A stretch of 6,110 nucleotides of DNA from an uncultured Clostridia bacterium (lineage in GTDB: Bacteria > Bacillota > Clostridia > Lachnospirales > Anaerotignaceae). The position numbers and the translations under genes were made by a program. The stretch is taken from positions 1-6,110 of the forward strand of contig CATZIM010000120.1 of assembly GCA_958420075.1 (NCBI GenBank). Reading direction: 5' to 3'. The notes under the pieces were generated by a model. That model had not been told where the DNA came from. It was given only the letters and a program-made list of their open reading frames with translations, and ran no database searches. Every line of letters starts with the position of its first letter. Position 1 is the first letter of the stretch. Positions 5,620 to 6,110 of the stretch are shown in pieces.

Positions 5620-5985
5620 TCATTCCCCCGCCTGATCCATTTCCTTTCTCTCCAGCACCTCGTCTGCCACTTTGCGTATCATCTGGCAAATGATCTCAAA
5701 CCACTCCCGATCTCCGTTGAGGATGGTCCGCGCCAGATCCCGCATCAATCCTTTTTCCTCTGCCCGCAGCCAGATGGCAATGAGATTGGGCATGTTGGGC
5801 ATCTGGTTGTCCAATATGCCGTAAAACAGGTACGCCAGCAGCCGCATGCGTATCTGTAAATTGATTTCGTCAAATGTTTTCCTGTGCCCGCCAATGGCTT
5901 CTCGCCCCAATGCCAGGGCTTTCCCCCTGCGCCCAATGAGCACCAGAAAGGCTTCCGCCTGTTCTTTTGTTTCGATCTGTACCAT
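5620..5985 (-). CDS. Hypothetical helical protein at the head of the operon
   Basis: A 121-aa protein that I do not recognise. It starts MVQIETKEQAEAFLVLIGRR and looks mostly helical and soluble, with a basic patch (GRRGKALALGREAIGGHRK, about residues 18-36), a hydrophobic helix (MRLLAYLFYGIL, 47-58), a Met/Pro/Asn turn (NQMPNMPNL, 60-68) and a charged C-terminal helix (MIRKVADEVLERKEMDQAGE). No cysteine pair, membrane anchor or clear helix-turn-helix is visible. The start at 5985 is chosen over ATG 5997 because GGAGG (5995-5991) lies 5 nt upstream of 5985 and would be inside the gene otherwise. It precedes the DUF1492-like gene by 65 nt and directly follows a box-rich regulatory region, so a regulatory or early-operon role is plausible but only inferred. 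Confidence 0.75.
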   Translation of the reverse strand: MVQIETKEQAEAFLVLIGRRGKALALGREAIGGHRKTFDEINLQIRMRLLAYLFYGILDNQMPNMPNLIAIWLRAEEKGLMRDLARTILNGDREWFEIICQMIRKVADEVLERKEMDQAGE

Positions 5986-6003
5986 ACTGTCCTCCATTCA
6001 TGG

Positions 6004-6098
6004 ATTTGTGTGAATTTGTGTGACCAAAAGTCACACACCCAAAACCCTTGATTTTACTGAATTTTCCAATGGTTTTTTTCCTTGTGTGAAATGTGTGA
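6004..6098. promoter_or_regulatory. Cluster of five TGTGTGA boxes upstream of the operon
   Basis: On the plus strand TGTGTGA occurs at 6007-6013, 6017-6023, 6083-6089 and 6092-6098, and inverted (TCACACA) at 6031-6037. The first two are part of a perfect tandem 10-mer, ATTTGTGTGA, at 6004-6023. Copies within each pair are 9-10 bp apart, about one helical turn. A -10-like TAAAAT for the minus strand lies between the groups (6056-6051) but has no matching -35. This looks like an operator for a repressor or activator of the operon; the binding protein is not in the window. Confidence 0.6.
6017..6037. repeat. Perfect 8-bp inverted repeat in the operator region
   Basis: TGTGTGAC (6017-6024) and GTCACACA (6030-6037) are exact inverted copies around a 5-base spacer CAAAA. 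The repeat has dyad symmetry like an operator and no T-run on either side, so it does not resemble an intrinsic terminator. It lies 32 nt upstream of the first gene start. Confidence 0.75.
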
Positions 6099-6110
6099 AT
6101 GTTTTTGCAT

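Noticed and set aside
5555..5623. Tiny ORFs between the two upstream genes: a 15-aa one from ATG 5623 and a 20-aa one whose stop overlaps the regulator ATG
   Set aside because: Both are very short, without a ribosome binding site or recognisable sequence. The overlaps may be chance in a 65-nt gap.
6032..6110. C-terminal end of an upstream gene entering from the right edge
   Set aside because: Minus-strand frames are open for up to about 25 codons at the edge, but none shows family features, and the TGTGTGA repeat structure explains the sequence better. It cannot be decided from this window.

Overview
This window holds the start and first half of a contractile phage-tail operon, all on the minus strand and transcribed from the right end towards position 1. 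The strong GGAGG-type ribosome binding sites, the PBSX/Xkd-like tail proteins and a DUF1492-type regulator point to a prophage-derived region in a Firmicute, most likely a Clostridia member such as a Lachnospiraceae relative. The taxon is inferred from protein style only.

Layout in transcription order: (1) 6110-5986 is an operator-like region with five TGTGTGA boxes, including a perfect 8-bp inverted repeat. (2) 5985-5620 encodes a 121-aa helical protein that I do not recognise. (3) 5554-5147 encodes a DUF1492-like late regulator with a sigma-70 region-4-like C-terminus. (4) 5146-4656 is a 491-bp stretch without a convincing gene. It begins with a promoter-like element (tandem ATGCCCCAC repeats plus an extended -10) and contains two copies of a ~100-bp direct repeat, each able to form the same 13-bp RNA stem. 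(5) 4655-4203 is an XkdJ-like tail terminator. (6) 4206-4033 is a 57-aa small protein. (7) 4033-2687 is the XkdK-like tail sheath. (8) 2674-2204 is the XkdM-like tail tube. (9) 2186-1779 is the XkdN-like tail assembly chaperone, with a -1 frameshift extension running to 1594. (10) 1606-1 is the N-terminal part of the tape measure protein, cut by the window edge.

The genes fit together as one assembly line. The sheath and tube form the contractile tail, the chaperone and its frameshifted form load tube subunits onto the tape measure, and the terminator caps the tail. Start and stop codons overlap at three junctions, which suggests coupled translation.

The most notable point is what is absent. 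In PBSX-like phages the terminase, portal and capsid genes lie between the late regulator and XkdJ. Here the regulator is followed directly by a regulatory leader and then the tail genes. This suggests a tail-only particle (R-type bacteriocin, or diffocin-like tailocin), or a prophage that has lost its head module. The clearest molecular feature is a textbook -1 frameshift signal, A AAA AAC directly before a TGA, followed by a GC-rich stem-loop.
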